Notes under the pieces: model-generated
The model's input: only the letters and a program-made list of their open reading frames with translations
What the model was told of the DNA's origin: nothing
Database searches by the model: none
DNA from: Chitinophaga tropicalis
GTDB taxonomy: Bacteria; Bacteroidota; Bacteroidia; Chitinophagales; Chitinophagaceae
Assembly (NCBI RefSeq): GCF_009758205.1
Contig: NZ_WRXN01000015.1
Span: forward strand, 96,118-160,117
Length of the DNA: 64,000 nt
Direction of reading: 5' to 3'
In this document: piece by piece, positions 1-9,805 of the stretch
Position numbering within the stretch: position 1 is the first letter of the stretch
Layout of the letters: every line of letters begins with the position of its first letter
Program-made: the position numbers and the translations under genes

Positions 1-786
1 ATTCTAAAGAAGAATTATTTACGTTGTTTCATTGTTGCTCCGGTCCTTATCTGCTGTTTCTTAATGTCTTGTGTCAGTACTCAGAAAGCGGTGTACTTTA
101 ATAATCTTCCTGACACTGTTATTGCCCCACTGCAAGGAAATTTTGAACCGGTAATACAGAAGAATGACATTTTACAAATTACAGTGAGCAGTTTGAATCC
201 GGAAGATGCCACAGTGTTTAACGCCCCGGTAGCTTTAAGTGCTACGAGCAGTAATAGCCCCGCAGCCGCCGGTTATCTTGTAAGTGAACAGGGATTTATT
301 CAATATCCTGTTCTTGGCCAGGTAAAAGCCGCCGGCCTTACAAAAGAACAACTTACTAATTATCTGAGAGATGAGCTCAATAACCGGAAATTAATGAAGG
401 ACCCGGTAATCAGTATCAGGCTCCTGAATTACAGAGTGACTGTTCTGGGAGAAGTTGGCAAACCAACCGTCGTGAATGTTACAAATGAGAAAATAACCAT
501 TCTGGAGGCGCTTGGTATGGCTGGAGATATTACAATTTATGGTAAGAAAGAAAATGTACTATTAATTCGTGATGTGGATGGACAACGAACAGTGAAACGT
601 CTTAATCTCAACAGTGATGAAATTTTTTCATCCCCGTACTATTATCTGAAATCTAATGATATAGTATACGTAGAGCCGGTTAAAGCCAAAGTGATCAATG
701 CCCAGGGAAATCGTCAGACGATAGCACTTGTTCTGAGTGGTTTGTCTGTACTGGTGGTGCTTATGGCGCAGGTAATATTCAAATAG
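1..786 (+). CDS. Wza-like polysaccharide export lipoprotein (5' end outside window)
   Basis: Outer-membrane polysaccharide export protein that would form the exit channel for the exopolysaccharide made by this locus. The reading frame is open to base 1. The residues before the ATG at 64 form a lipoprotein signal peptide (Lys-Lys, hydrophobic core, lipobox LMSC), so the true start lies upstream of the window and the ATG at 64 is internal. A Poly_export domain (around QKNDILQITVSSLNPED) is followed by an SLBB-type segment beginning VTVLGEVGKPTVVNV. A C-terminal hydrophobic helix (LVLSGLSVLVVLMAQVIF) fits a membrane anchor. The Wzc-like kinase starts 43 bp downstream, the usual pairing. Family assignment is firm; the substrate is inferred from the locus. 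Confidence 0.9.
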   Translation: MLKKNYLRCFIVAPVLICCFLMSCVSTQKAVYFNNLPDTVIAPLQGNFEPVIQKNDILQITVSSLNPEDATVFNAPVALSATSSNSPAAAGYLVSEQGFIQYPVLGQVKAAGLTKEQLTNYLRDELNNRKLMKDPVISIRLLNYRVTVLGEVGKPTVVNVTNEKITILEALGMAGDITIYGKKENVLLIRDVDGQRTVKRLNLNSDEIFSSPYYYLKSNDIVYVEPVKAKVINAQGNRQTIALVLSGLSVLVVLMAQVIFK

Positions 787-829
787 GCTGATTTTCCAAT
801 CATTCATCCTAAAACTTGTATTTAGGTTC

Positions 830-3223
830 ATGCAACAGAAAGTGACAAATACGCGAACGCAACGTGATGACCATACAGGTCTGCTGGAGACTATCAGGCA
901 TAAGTATCAGCCGTACTGGCCGTTATTTGTGATTGCTTCTGTATTTGCTGTTATCGCCGCATATATCTACCTGAGATATGCAACTCCCATATATAAAATC
1001 TCAGCTACTTTACTGATTAAAGAAGATGCCAAGGCTGTAGAAAAATCTATTATAGAATTGATGGACCCTCTTGGATCGGGGAAGAAAGTAGATAATGAAA
1101 TAGAGATATTGAGGTCCCGTACAATGGCTAAGGCCGTGATAAGGAACCTGAACCTCTATGGTGAGATCTTTGAGCGTGGCGCTATCCGTGATGTTTCAGT
1201 ATATAATAACGGTCCTGTGAGGGTTAACTTCCTGGACCCGGATTCTATCGGTGCGATGGAAAGCAGTGTAGTTGATCTGAAATATGATGCAGAACAAAAG
1301 AAAGTTACACTTGCCGACAAAGTGTATGCTTTAAATGATACCGTAAGTACCAGGTGGGGAAGAATAGTGATAACTCCTGTTGCAGGCTTTAATCCTGCCA
1401 GTATGCAGAATAAACTATTCTATCTGCGGGTAACAGGAGAGAAGGCACTGGCGCTGCAATTCCTGGGTAATCTGAAAGTAGCGGCTGCCAATAAACAGGC
1501 TAATGTATTACGCCTGGAGTACGTTAATACTGTGCCTGAACGCGGACAGGATATGCTGAATGAACTGATGAGGGCATACGATGGCGCTTCTATTGATGAT
1601 AAGAACAAGACCGCTTCCAAAACAATGGCATTCGTGGAAGACAGGCTGAGGATCATCACAGGTGAATTGAACCAGGTAGAAGGAGAGATAGAAAAGTATA
1701 AAACTGATCAGAATATAGTAGATATCAGTGAGCAAAGTAAAATGTTCCTGGAGGCTGTACGTGATAATGACAGTAAACTGAGCGATGCTGAATTACAACT
1801 TTCAATGCTGGATGCAATAGAAAAGTATGTAACCGGCAGGAAGGCAGATGAGAAACTGGTACCGGCCACTTTGGGTATTTCAGACCCGGTACTGCTGGAA
1901 CTGGTGGGCGATCTGCAGACCACTGAAATGCAGCTGGAAAGGCTGAAGAAAACAACAGGAGAGAACAGTCCTTTACTGACAAGTCTTAATGACCAGGCAG
2001 AGAAACTGAGACCTGCTATCCTGCAGAATATACGAAGCCTGAGGGCTAACCTGCAGGCGGGCAAAGATAAACTGAGCTCACAGAATGCTCGCTTTATGGG
2101 TATGCTGAAAGGGGTGCCCGGTAAGGAAAGAACATTGCTGGAGGTAAGCAGGCAGCAGGTTATCAAAAACAATATTTACACATTCCTGCTGGAAAAACGT
2201 GAAGAGACTGCATTGCAATATGCGGCGGCTATATCAGACAGCCGTATCATTGACGTTGCTGAAGCAGATACTTATCCTTTCAGTCCGAAGAAATCTATGG
2301 TGATGGCGCTGGCTGTAATAGCCGGACTAGCATCTGTAGCGGGTTTCATTGCGCTGAAAGACATGATGAACCATAAGGTGATGTTCCGTGCAGATATTGA
2401 AAAAGGCACTTCTGCGCCTATTATAGGAGAGATTATGTTCGATCCTAACGGCGGAGGCATTGCTATCACAGATGGCAAACGTACACCGGTGGCTGAACAG
2501 TTCAGAGCCTTACGTACTACCTTGTCTTACATCGGTATCAATGGAGATCATAAAACCATTATGGTTACTTCTTCCATATCCGGTGAGGGTAAGAGCTTTG
2601 TTGCCATCAACCTGGCTATCAGTCTTTCTCTTACAAAGAAGAAAGTAGTGATACTTGAATTTGACCTTAGAAAACCTAAAGTAAGTAAAATACTCAACGT
2701 ACCGCATCACCCGGGTATCAGTAATTACCTGGTGGGTCAGGCCGTATTGGGTGATATCCTGAAGAAACCTATTGAAGGGAATGAGCATCTCTACCTGCTG
2801 TCTGCCGGTATTATTCCTCCCAATCCTACGGAGCTGATCCTGAATGGAAGGCTGGAGCACCTGCTGGCAACACTGAGAGCTACATTCGACTATATCATTA
2901 TTGACACAGCCCCGGTTGCGCCTGTAACAGATGCGCGCCTGCTGGCCCCGTTTGCTGACGCAACCATTTACGTAGTGCGTCATGAGAGAACTCCCAAGTT
3001 CCACCTGAAGATGATCGAAGAGCTGTATGAACAGGGAGATCTGGGTAAACTGAACATTGTGTTTAACGGGCTGAAGATGCGTGGAGTGCCTGGTTACGGT
3101 TATGCCTATGGCAATGGTTACGGTTATGGTAACGGCCAGGGATACGGTTACGGGTACACCGAAGAGCACAAGAACGGTTCGGCGAAGAAAGGGCGTTTCA
3201 CTAAGATTTTCAACAGGGAATAA
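830..3223 (+). CDS. Wzc-like polysaccharide co-polymerase / bacterial tyrosine kinase
   Basis: Inner-membrane chain-length regulator with a cytoplasmic BY-kinase domain, 797 residues. A first membrane helix lies near residues 31-48. A long periplasmic Wzz/GNVR region with coiled-coil character follows, then a second helix near residue 490 (MALAVIAGLASVAGFIAL). The kinase part has Walker A SGEGKS near residues 583-588, Walker A' VVILEFDLRKPK and a Walker B-like YIIIDTAPV. The C-terminus carries eight tyrosines in Gly-Tyr repeats (GYGYAYGNGYGYG and on), the expected autophosphorylation cluster. It works with the Wza-like protein just upstream, and phosphorylation of the Tyr tail is known to control polymer length in this family. 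The C-terminal signature is intact, so it should be an active kinase. Confidence 0.95.
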   Translation: MQQKVTNTRTQRDDHTGLLETIRHKYQPYWPLFVIASVFAVIAAYIYLRYATPIYKISATLLIKEDAKAVEKSIIELMDPLGSGKKVDNEIEILRSRTMAKAVIRNLNLYGEIFERGAIRDVSVYNNGPVRVNFLDPDSIGAMESSVVDLKYDAEQKKVTLADKVYALNDTVSTRWGRIVITPVAGFNPASMQNKLFYLRVTGEKALALQFLGNLKVAAANKQANVLRLEYVNTVPERGQDMLNELMRAYDGASIDDKNKTASKTMAFVEDRLRIITGELNQVEGEIEKYKTDQNIVDISEQSKMFLEAVRDNDSKLSDAELQLSMLDAIEKYVTGRKADEKLVPATLGISDPVLLELVGDLQTTEMQLERLKKTTGENSPLLTSLNDQAEKLRPAILQNIRSLRANLQAGKDKLSSQNARFMGMLKGVPGKERTLLEVSRQQVIKNNIYTFLLEKREETALQYAAAISDSRIIDVAEADTYPFSPKKSMVMALAVIAGLASVAGFIALKDMMNHKVMFRADIEKGTSAPIIGEIMFDPNGGGIAITDGKRTPVAEQFRALRTTLSYIGINGDHKTIMVTSSISGEGKSFVAINLAISLSLTKKKVVILEFDLRKPKVSKILNVPHHPGISNYLVGQAVLGDILKKPIEGNEHLYLLSAGIIPPNPTELILNGRLEHLLATLRATFDYIIIDTAPVAPVTDARLLAPFADATIYVVRHERTPKFHLKMIEELYEQGDLGKLNIVFNGLKMRGVPGYGYAYGNGYGYGNGQGYGYGYTEEHKNGSAKKGRFTKIFNRE

Positions 3224-3228
3224 TGTTG

Positions 3229-3318
3229 GAGCAGGCGGTAAAATGCCTGTTGCACTTTAGAGTATAATAACCGATTAAGTACACTCATGTGACTGAGGAG
3301 GCGAAGCTATGCCTGCTC
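3229..3318 (+). promoter_or_regulatory. Possible alternative-stem leader upstream of the antiterminator gene
   Basis: The 176-bp gap between the kinase and UpxY-like genes holds GCAGGC (3231-3236). It can pair locally with GCCTGT (3245-3250, one G-U) or, extended as GAGCAGGC (3229-3236), with a perfect complement GCCTGCTC at 3311-3318. Mutually exclusive pairings of this kind occur in attenuators. I see no T-run terminator here, so the regulatory role is only a suggestion. Confidence 0.25.
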
Positions 3319-3399
3319 AAATCAATGCCAACTTCATCCTGCCTTTGTATTTTCCACCTTATCTGATCATGCTTTAAAAAAACCTTAAAACCCACTCAC

Positions 3400-3945
3400 A
3401 TGGAACAGAAGACGAACACATGGTATGCGCTGTACACCAAGCCAAGATGGGAGAAAAAAGTGGCTGACACACTGGCCCGCAAGCAAATTGAAAGTTATTG
3501 CCCGCTGAACAGGGTAACACATCAATGGAGCGACCGGAAAAAAGTTGTGGAAGAGCCTCTTTTCAAATCTTATGTATTTGTACGTATCCCGGAAGATATG
3601 AAAACGGCGGTACGTGAAACAAGTGGCGTTGTGAATTTCGTTTACTGGCTGGGTAAGCCTGCCAGGATCCCTGACCATGAAATTGAACTGATCCAGCGTT
3701 TCCTCCAGGAATACCAGGATGTAGAGGTGGAAAGATTTCCCATTCATGAAAATGATCTTATTCAGATCACAGCCGGACCGCTGATGCACCAGCGTGGAAG
3801 AGTGGTAGAAACCGGAAAGAATACAGTGAAAGCAGTGCTGTACAGCATGGGCTTTTCACTGATCGCTACGGTGAAAACCAGCGAGGTTATGCTGCTTAAC
3901 AGGAGCAACGAATATATCGGTGCGCCAGTCAACGCCCAGCTGTAA
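3400..3945 (+). CDS. UpxY/NusG-family transcription antiterminator
   Basis: NusG-like protein of 181 residues. The N-terminal NGN domain begins WYALYTKPRWEKKVADTLA, typical of UpxY/RfaH-type specialised NusG paralogues. The C-terminal part (NDLIQITAGPLMHQRGRVVE) fits a KOW domain. In Bacteroides such proteins act on the capsule operon in which they lie, letting RNA polymerase read through the long polysaccharide operon. Here it sits third, behind the export and kinase genes and just ahead of the sugar-nucleotide and glycosyltransferase genes, suggesting it controls the 17 kb downstream. The ATG at 3400 gives the complete NGN fold. Confidence 0.9.
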   Translation: MEQKTNTWYALYTKPRWEKKVADTLARKQIESYCPLNRVTHQWSDRKKVVEEPLFKSYVFVRIPEDMKTAVRETSGVVNFVYWLGKPARIPDHEIELIQRFLQEYQDVEVERFPIHENDLIQITAGPLMHQRGRVVETGKNTVKAVLYSMGFSLIATVKTSEVMLLNRSNEYIGAPVNAQL

Positions 3946-3976
3946 GTTACCTCATAATTTATACCAACACCTAAGT

Positions 3977-4996
3977 ATGCTACACGTTTTATTATGTGGA
4001 GGGTCAGGAACCCGTCTGTGGCCACTATCCAACCGGCAGACACCAAAACAACTACTTCCCCTGTTTGACGGACAAAGTCTGTTACAGCTCACATGGCAGC
4101 GTAACGGCACTTTCTGTGATGGTGTTGTTGCAGTAGTAAATGAACAGCAGGCGGAAATGGTTACCAAACAGCTGCAGGAAGCAGGTGCAGATAATGTACA
4201 GCTGATGGCAGAGCCGGTAGGCCGTAATACAGCGGCTGCTATTGCACTTTCTGCTTTTACCGCAGATGCTGAAACAATACTCCTGATCACTCCCGCAGAT
4301 CACCTGATAGGAACTCCGGACATCTATACTGATACCATCAGCAAAGCCGCAGAGCTGGCGGCTGAAGGGCATCTTGTAACGATAGGACTGCAGCCTGCAT
4401 ATCCTGAAACAGGATATGGTTATATCCAGTATGCCGGTCATGATGTAGTACGTTTCACAGAAAAACCAAATGCTGTAACTGCAGAAGCTATGCTGAAAAG
4501 CGGCGATTACCTGTGGAACAGCGGTATCTTCTGCGGCAAGGCCGGCGTATTGTTACAACAATTGCAGCAGTATGCACCTGAGATCTACTATGCAGCGGCA
4601 GAAGCTGCGGAGATATGGAAGAGAACAGGAAGCATTCCCCTGCCTGCTATGGAAGCCATTCCTTCAGACAGTATAGATTATGCTGTACTGGAGAAGAGCA
4701 GCATTGTAAAGGTGGTGCCCAGCGCCATGCAGTGGAGTGATGTAGGCGGATATGAAGCCCTGGCAGAAGCCCTGGCAAATCATTACCGCTATAGTAACAA
4801 CCAGGCAGTATTTATAGAAAGTGATCCTGTAAACAGTATGGTGATCGGTAAAGATAAGCTGGTAGCACTGGTAGGTGTAGAGAACGTAGTAGTAGTAAAT
4901 ACTCCTGAAGCATTGCTGATCCTGCAGAAAGGAAAGGGACAGGAAATAAAGCAACTGCATCAGTGGGTAAAAGAAAACAGACCGGAGTTACTCTAA
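3977..4996 (+). CDS. manC: Mannose-1-phosphate guanylyltransferase
   Basis: Makes GDP-mannose from GTP and mannose-1-phosphate. The ATG at 3977 is chosen because the nucleotidyltransferase signature GGSGTRLWPLS starts only a few residues later; the upstream in-frame ATG at 3920 would overlap the antiterminator gene and add a non-conserved extension. The protein is then 339 residues, a single-domain form without the C-terminal phosphomannose isomerase domain of bifunctional ManC enzymes. FTEKPN and the NSGIF segment are further family motifs. The product feeds Gmd and Fcl in the same cluster, giving GDP-fucose. No phosphomannomutase gene is in the window. Confidence 0.92.
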   Translation: MLHVLLCGGSGTRLWPLSNRQTPKQLLPLFDGQSLLQLTWQRNGTFCDGVVAVVNEQQAEMVTKQLQEAGADNVQLMAEPVGRNTAAAIALSAFTADAETILLITPADHLIGTPDIYTDTISKAAELAAEGHLVTIGLQPAYPETGYGYIQYAGHDVVRFTEKPNAVTAEAMLKSGDYLWNSGIFCGKAGVLLQQLQQYAPEIYYAAAEAAEIWKRTGSIPLPAMEAIPSDSIDYAVLEKSSIVKVVPSAMQWSDVGGYEALAEALANHYRYSNNQAVFIESDPVNSMVIGKDKLVALVGVENVVVVNTPEALLILQKGKGQEIKQLHQWVKENRPELL

Positions 4997-5011
4997 TCCA
5001 AATCAGCCCTT

Positions 5012-5953
5012 ATGCAACTAGACGACAAGATATATATAGCCGGCCACCGTGGAATGGTAGGCGGCGCAATAACCAGGCGACTGAAGACGCTTGGATATAA
5101 CAACCTGTTGACGAGAAGTTCCGGGGAACTGGACCTGCGTTCTCAGGCAGACGTAAATAATTTCTTCGCTGCCCATCAACCGGATTATGTGTTCCTGGCA
5201 GCAGCCAAAGTAGGTGGTATCCATGCTAACAATACTTACCGTGCAGAGTTCCTGTACGATAACCTTATGATGGAAGCCAACATTATAAACGCTGCCTGGA
5301 AGCATGGTGTGAAAAAGCTGATGTTCCTGGGGAGTTCCTGCATCTATCCTAAAATGGCGCCACAGCCATTGACGGAGAGCAGCCTGCTTACAGGTCCGCT
5401 GGAAGAAACAAACGAACCTTACGCTATTGCCAAAATAGCTGGTATCAAAATGTGTGAGGCTTACCGGGACCAGTATGGATGCAACTTTATCAGTGTTATG
5501 CCTACCAACCTATACGGCATCGGTGATAATTACCATCCTGAAAACTCTCACGTGCTGCCGGCATTGATCCGCCGTTTCCATGAAGCGAAAGAGGCCGGCA
5601 AACCCAGTGTTACAGTGTGGGGGAGTGGTACTCCTAAAAGAGAATTCCTCTTTGCAGACGACCTGGCATCCGCCTGTGTATACCTTATGCAGCATTATGA
5701 TGAAAAGGAACTGGTTAACATCGGCACGGGTGAAGACCTGACCATCAGGGAACTGGCAGAGACTGTAAAGGAAGTAGTATGCTATGAAGGCGATCTGCTG
5801 TTTGACAGGAGCAAGCCGGATGGTACACCGCGCAAACTGATGGATGTGTCCAAACTGCATTCCCTTGGCTGGAAACATAGTGTAGAACTGAAAGAAGGAC
5901 TGGTACAGGCATATGCTGACTTCCTTCACAAACGGCACATGGTTGCCCTTTAA
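5012..5953 (+). CDS. fcl: GDP-L-fucose synthase
   Basis: Epimerase-reductase that converts GDP-4-keto-6-deoxymannose to GDP-L-fucose with NADPH. It has an N-terminal Rossmann motif (IAGHRGMVGGAITRRL) and the short-chain dehydrogenase catalytic pair Tyr137/Lys141 in YAIAK. The preceding SSCIYPKMAPQPLTE segment is characteristic of this enzyme. The 313-residue length is standard. It begins 15 bp after manC. Its substrate supplier Gmd lies two genes downstream, so a fucose branch of the polymer is well supported. Confidence 0.95.
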   Translation: MQLDDKIYIAGHRGMVGGAITRRLKTLGYNNLLTRSSGELDLRSQADVNNFFAAHQPDYVFLAAAKVGGIHANNTYRAEFLYDNLMMEANIINAAWKHGVKKLMFLGSSCIYPKMAPQPLTESSLLTGPLEETNEPYAIAKIAGIKMCEAYRDQYGCNFISVMPTNLYGIGDNYHPENSHVLPALIRRFHEAKEAGKPSVTVWGSGTPKREFLFADDLASACVYLMQHYDEKELVNIGTGEDLTIRELAETVKEVVCYEGDLLFDRSKPDGTPRKLMDVSKLHSLGWKHSVELKEGLVQAYADFLHKRHMVAL

Positions 5954-5988
5954 ACAATTTAATTAACTGATTTATTCAAACTGTTAGG

Positions 5989-7335
5989 ATGAAAGTAATT
6001 GTTATAGGAACAGGTTATGTTGGTCTGGTTACCGGTGCCTGCCTTGCAGAAGTAGGTACCCAGGTGGTTTGTGTGGACGTGAATGCTGAAAAGATCAATA
6101 ATCTTCAGAAAGGTATCCTGCCCATTTATGAACCGGGACTGGAAGAAATAGTAAGTCGTAACTACCAGAACGGACGCTTATCTTTCAGCACTGATCTTGC
6201 TTCAGTAATAGGTGGTGCAACCATCGCCTTTATTGCGGTAGGTACACCTCCGGGTGAAGACGGCAGTGCAGACCTGCAATATGTACTGCAGGTGGCAAAG
6301 GAAATAGGCACAAATATGAGCGACTATCTCGTAGTAGTGACCAAGAGCACAGTGCCTGTTGGTACAGCGGTGAAAGTGAACAGGGAGATCAAACAGGCTA
6401 TGCTGGACAGAGGTGCGCTGATCGATTATGATGTAGCTTCCAACCCTGAGTTCCTGAAAGAAGGCGCTGCTGTACAGGACTTCCTGAAGCCTGACCGTAT
6501 CGTGGTGGGAGTGAACACAGACCGTGCAAAAGAAACACTGGAACAATTATATCATCCTTTCCTGCTGAATGGCCGTCCTATCATCTTCATGGACATAGCT
6601 TCCGCAGAAATGACAAAATATGCCGCCAACGCTATGCTGGCTACCAAGATATCTTTCATTAACGATATAGCCAACCTGTGTGAACTGGTAGGAGCTGACG
6701 TTAACCAGGTACGTAAAGGTATAGGCAGTGATGCGAGGATAGGCACCAGCTTTATTTATCCTGGTATAGGCTACGGCGGTTCCTGCTTCCCGAAAGATGT
6801 GAAGGCGCTGGTGAAAACCGGTAAGGAATATGGTCACGGCCTGCGTATCCTGGAAGCTGTTGAGGCAGTGAACAATGATCAGAAGAAAGTACTCTTTAAC
6901 AAGATCTATAAACATTTTGACGGACTGCTGCAGGGCAGGACATTTGCAATGTGGGGGCTTTCCTTCAAGCCAGGCACTGACGACATGCGTGAGGCATCCA
7001 GCCTTGTGCTGATCAACTCCCTGCTGGAAGCAGGTGCAACTGTACAGGTATTCGATCCTGTTGCAATGCATGAAGCAGGAAAAACACTGAAAGACAGTGT
7101 TAAATGGTGCAAAGACATGTATGAGGCGGCAGCTGGCGCAGACGCTGTATTGCTTGTAACAGAATGGAATGAATTCCGCCTGCCTGACTGGCCGCGCGTG
7201 AAACAACTGCTGAAAGCATCTGTTGTTTTTGACGGAAGGAACATCTATGATAACGCCTATCTGCATAAACAAGGATTTACATGCTACAGCATAGGCCTGT
7301 CTCAATCAACAGTTGGCGTTCTCTCTAACAGTTAA
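5989..7335 (+). CDS. ugd: UDP-glucose 6-dehydrogenase
   Basis: NAD-dependent oxidation of UDP-glucose to UDP-glucuronate. N-terminal nucleotide-binding motif GTGYVGLVTGACLAEVG, catalytic cysteine Cys266 in GYGGSCFPKD, and the conserved STVPVGT and NPEFLKEG motifs; 448 residues is the usual length. It supplies an acidic sugar donor and so predicts a negatively charged polymer. Located between the two GDP-fucose enzymes in the same transcription unit. Confidence 0.96.
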   Translation: MKVIVIGTGYVGLVTGACLAEVGTQVVCVDVNAEKINNLQKGILPIYEPGLEEIVSRNYQNGRLSFSTDLASVIGGATIAFIAVGTPPGEDGSADLQYVLQVAKEIGTNMSDYLVVVTKSTVPVGTAVKVNREIKQAMLDRGALIDYDVASNPEFLKEGAAVQDFLKPDRIVVGVNTDRAKETLEQLYHPFLLNGRPIIFMDIASAEMTKYAANAMLATKISFINDIANLCELVGADVNQVRKGIGSDARIGTSFIYPGIGYGGSCFPKDVKALVKTGKEYGHGLRILEAVEAVNNDQKKVLFNKIYKHFDGLLQGRTFAMWGLSFKPGTDDMREASSLVLINSLLEAGATVQVFDPVAMHEAGKTLKDSVKWCKDMYEAAAGADAVLLVTEWNEFRLPDWPRVKQLLKASVVFDGRNIYDNAYLHKQGFTCYSIGLSQSTVGVLSNS

Positions 7336-7371
7336 TCATATTCCCCACATTCAAATAAAAAAATTATCAGT

Positions 7372-8469
7372 ATGAAAGTTGCTTTAATAACCGGTGTAAA
7401 TGGACAGGACGGTGCATATCTGTCAGAATTATTATTAGAAAAGGGGTATATGGTGCATGGTGTAAAACGCCGTGCTTCACTGCTCAACACAGACAGGATA
7501 GACCATCTCTACCAGGACCCGCACAGCGAGAACGTACGTTTCAAACTGCACTACGGTGATATGACGGACAGCACTAACCTGATCCGCATTATCCAGGAAA
7601 CACAGCCTGATGAGATCTATAACCTGGCTGCTATGAGCCATGTGAAAGTGAGCTTTGACACACCTGAATATACAGCCAACGCTGATGGTATTGGTACGCT
7701 GCGTATACTGGAGGCTATCCGCATCCTGAAAATGGAGAAGAAGACGAAGGTTTACCAGGCCAGCACATCTGAGTTATACGGACTGGTGCAGGAGGTACCA
7801 CAAAGGGAAACCACACCTTTCTATCCCCGTTCTCCTTATGCGGTTGCAAAACTGTATGCTTACTGGATCACAGTGAACTACAGGGAAGCTTATGGCATGT
7901 TTGCGTGCAACGGTATCCTGTTCAACCACGAAAGTCCGCTGCGTGGAGAAACTTTCGTAACACGCAAGATCACCCGTGCGGTAGCAGCAATTTCATTGGG
8001 ATTGCAGGATAAGCTGTTCCTGGGTAACCTGGATGCACGCCGCGACTGGGGACACGCAAAGGATTATGTGGACGCAATGTGGCGTATCCTGCAGCAGGAC
8101 ACACCGGACGACTATGTAATAGCTACTGGTATTACCACCCCGGTACGTGACTTTGTACGCATGGCATTTGATGAAGTAGGTATAGAGCTCGAGTTCAAAG
8201 GCAAAGGCGTTGATGAAGTGGCTGTGGTAACTGCCTGCCGCAATAAAGAATTTATCCTGCCTATAGGTAAGGAAGTAGTAGCAGTAGATCCTGCTTATTT
8301 CCGTCCTACAGAGGTGGAACTGCTGATAGGCGATCCTACCAAGTCCAAGACTAAACTGGGATGGGAACCTAAGTATGACCTGCAGGAGCTGGTGAGTGAA
8401 ATGGTAGCCTGCGATGTTGAATTATTCAGGAAGGACAGTAAAACACAGTGGGAACAACTGGCAGGATAA
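7372..8469 (+). CDS. gmd: GDP-mannose 4,6-dehydratase
   Basis: Forms GDP-4-keto-6-deoxymannose, the substrate of Fcl. Rossmann motif GVNGQDGAYLSELLL at the N-terminus and the catalytic YxxxK (Tyr156, Lys160) in SPYAVAKLYAYW. The LFNHESPLRGETFVTRKI segment is a hallmark of GDP-mannose dehydratases. Length 365 residues, complete. The 36-bp gap from ugd and the common direction suggest co-transcription. Confidence 0.96.
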   Translation: MKVALITGVNGQDGAYLSELLLEKGYMVHGVKRRASLLNTDRIDHLYQDPHSENVRFKLHYGDMTDSTNLIRIIQETQPDEIYNLAAMSHVKVSFDTPEYTANADGIGTLRILEAIRILKMEKKTKVYQASTSELYGLVQEVPQRETTPFYPRSPYAVAKLYAYWITVNYREAYGMFACNGILFNHESPLRGETFVTRKITRAVAAISLGLQDKLFLGNLDARRDWGHAKDYVDAMWRILQQDTPDDYVIATGITTPVRDFVRMAFDEVGIELEFKGKGVDEVAVVTACRNKEFILPIGKEVVAVDPAYFRPTEVELLIGDPTKSKTKLGWEPKYDLQELVSEMVACDVELFRKDSKTQWEQLAG

Positions 8470-8490
8470 GACTTGCTGTTATAGCATTAT

Positions 8491-9783
8491 ATGCGGAGAG
8501 TATTTAATCAACTATCGGAAAATCCGAAATACAGCAAGGCATTTGAATGGGTGAAGCTTGTTACTATGACGGGATCTGCCCAGATCCTTATACAGGTGAT
8601 AAGTCTTGTGAGCGGTATCCTTGTGATACGTATGCTGCAGCCGGAAGAATATGCTTTATATACATTAGCCAATACATTGCTGGGAACAATGTCTATACTG
8701 GCAGATGGCGGGATCTCGACCGGTGTAATGGCGCATGGCGGGAAAGTGTGGCAGGACCGTAAAGAGCTGGGAATAGTAATGGCTACAGGAATGGACCTGC
8801 GCAGGAAATTTGCTGTAGGCAGCCTGCTGGTTTCAGTGCCTATCTTATTATACCTGCTCATGCATCATAATGCGAGCTGGCTGATGGCAACGCTGATCAT
8901 TCTCTCCCTGATACCTACCTTCTTCATGGCCTTGTCCGGCACCTTGCTGCAGATAGCGCCAAAATTAAGGCAGGATATTGCGCCTTTGCAGAAGAACCAG
9001 GTACTCATGAATATCATGAGGCTGGCATTACTGATGCTGACCATTTTCGTGTTTCCCTGGGCTTTTGTGGCCATCCTGGCAGGAGGTCTGCCACAGATAT
9101 GGGGAAATATCAATCTCCGGAAAATTTCCTCTCCGTATGCCGACTGGCACCAGCCTCCTGACCCACAGATCAGGAAGGATATCCTGAAACTGGTGAAGCG
9201 TTTGCTGCCTATGGGTATCTATACCTGTCTTTCCAGTCAGATCACTATATGGCTTATTTCCATTTTCGGTACTACAAGAGGGATAGCTCAACTGGGTGCG
9301 TTGGACAGGTTATCTATGGTTATCAGTTTCATCACAATAATGTTTGGTACTGTTATCCTGCCAAGATTTTCCCGGTTAGCGAATGACAGGGGCCTGTTAT
9401 TGCGCCGTTTCCTGCAGATACAGGGGGGATTGGTGGTGCTGGGCATTTTCATTGTACTGGCGTCCTGGATATTTTCTTCCCAGATACTGATGGTGCTTGG
9501 TCCCAACTATATGGGCCTGAACAGGGAAGTAGTGCTGAAGATGATCATTGCCTGCCTGGCCATTATTGCGGCGTCGACGTTTTCTCTTTTTACCAGCAGG
9601 GGCTGGGCTATCAACCCGTTTATTTCAATACCTGTAAGTATCGGTTCTACTATACTGGGTATTATTTTTCTTGACGTATCATCTGTAGGAGGAGTACTGG
9701 TAATGAATATCATGATAGAAGTGATACAGGTGGCGATGTACACTACCTACAGTCTTATAAAGATTTACAGAGTAAACGGATAG
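8491..9783 (+). CDS. Wzx-type oligosaccharide flippase
   Basis: Polytopic membrane protein of 430 residues with the alternating hydrophobic segments of the MOP/MATE polysaccharide transporters. The start is near an amphipathic stretch followed by LVTMTGSAQILIQVISLVSG, typical of the first helix of Wzx proteins. It should translocate the undecaprenyl-linked repeat unit to the periplasmic face. It is the only flippase candidate here and fits with the Wzy-like polymerase two genes on. Substrate specificity cannot be read from the sequence. Confidence 0.85.
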   Translation: MRRVFNQLSENPKYSKAFEWVKLVTMTGSAQILIQVISLVSGILVIRMLQPEEYALYTLANTLLGTMSILADGGISTGVMAHGGKVWQDRKELGIVMATGMDLRRKFAVGSLLVSVPILLYLLMHHNASWLMATLIILSLIPTFFMALSGTLLQIAPKLRQDIAPLQKNQVLMNIMRLALLMLTIFVFPWAFVAILAGGLPQIWGNINLRKISSPYADWHQPPDPQIRKDILKLVKRLLPMGIYTCLSSQITIWLISIFGTTRGIAQLGALDRLSMVISFITIMFGTVILPRFSRLANDRGLLLRRFLQIQGGLVVLGIFIVLASWIFSSQILMVLGPNYMGLNREVVLKMIIACLAIIAASTFSLFTSRGWAINPFISIPVSIGSTILGIIFLDVSSVGGVLVMNIMIEVIQVAMYTTYSLIKIYRVNG

Positions 9784-9805
9784 TTAACCATTCATAGAAT
9801 AATAC

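Noticed and set aside
3920..3976. Upstream ATG for the mannose-1-phosphate guanylyltransferase
   Set aside because: It overlaps the antiterminator gene and adds residues before the conserved nucleotide-binding strand; ATG at 3977 is better.
6547..7305. A 252-codon - strand open frame
   Set aside because: Antisense to ugd; composition (high Cys, His, Phe) is typical of a shadow frame.
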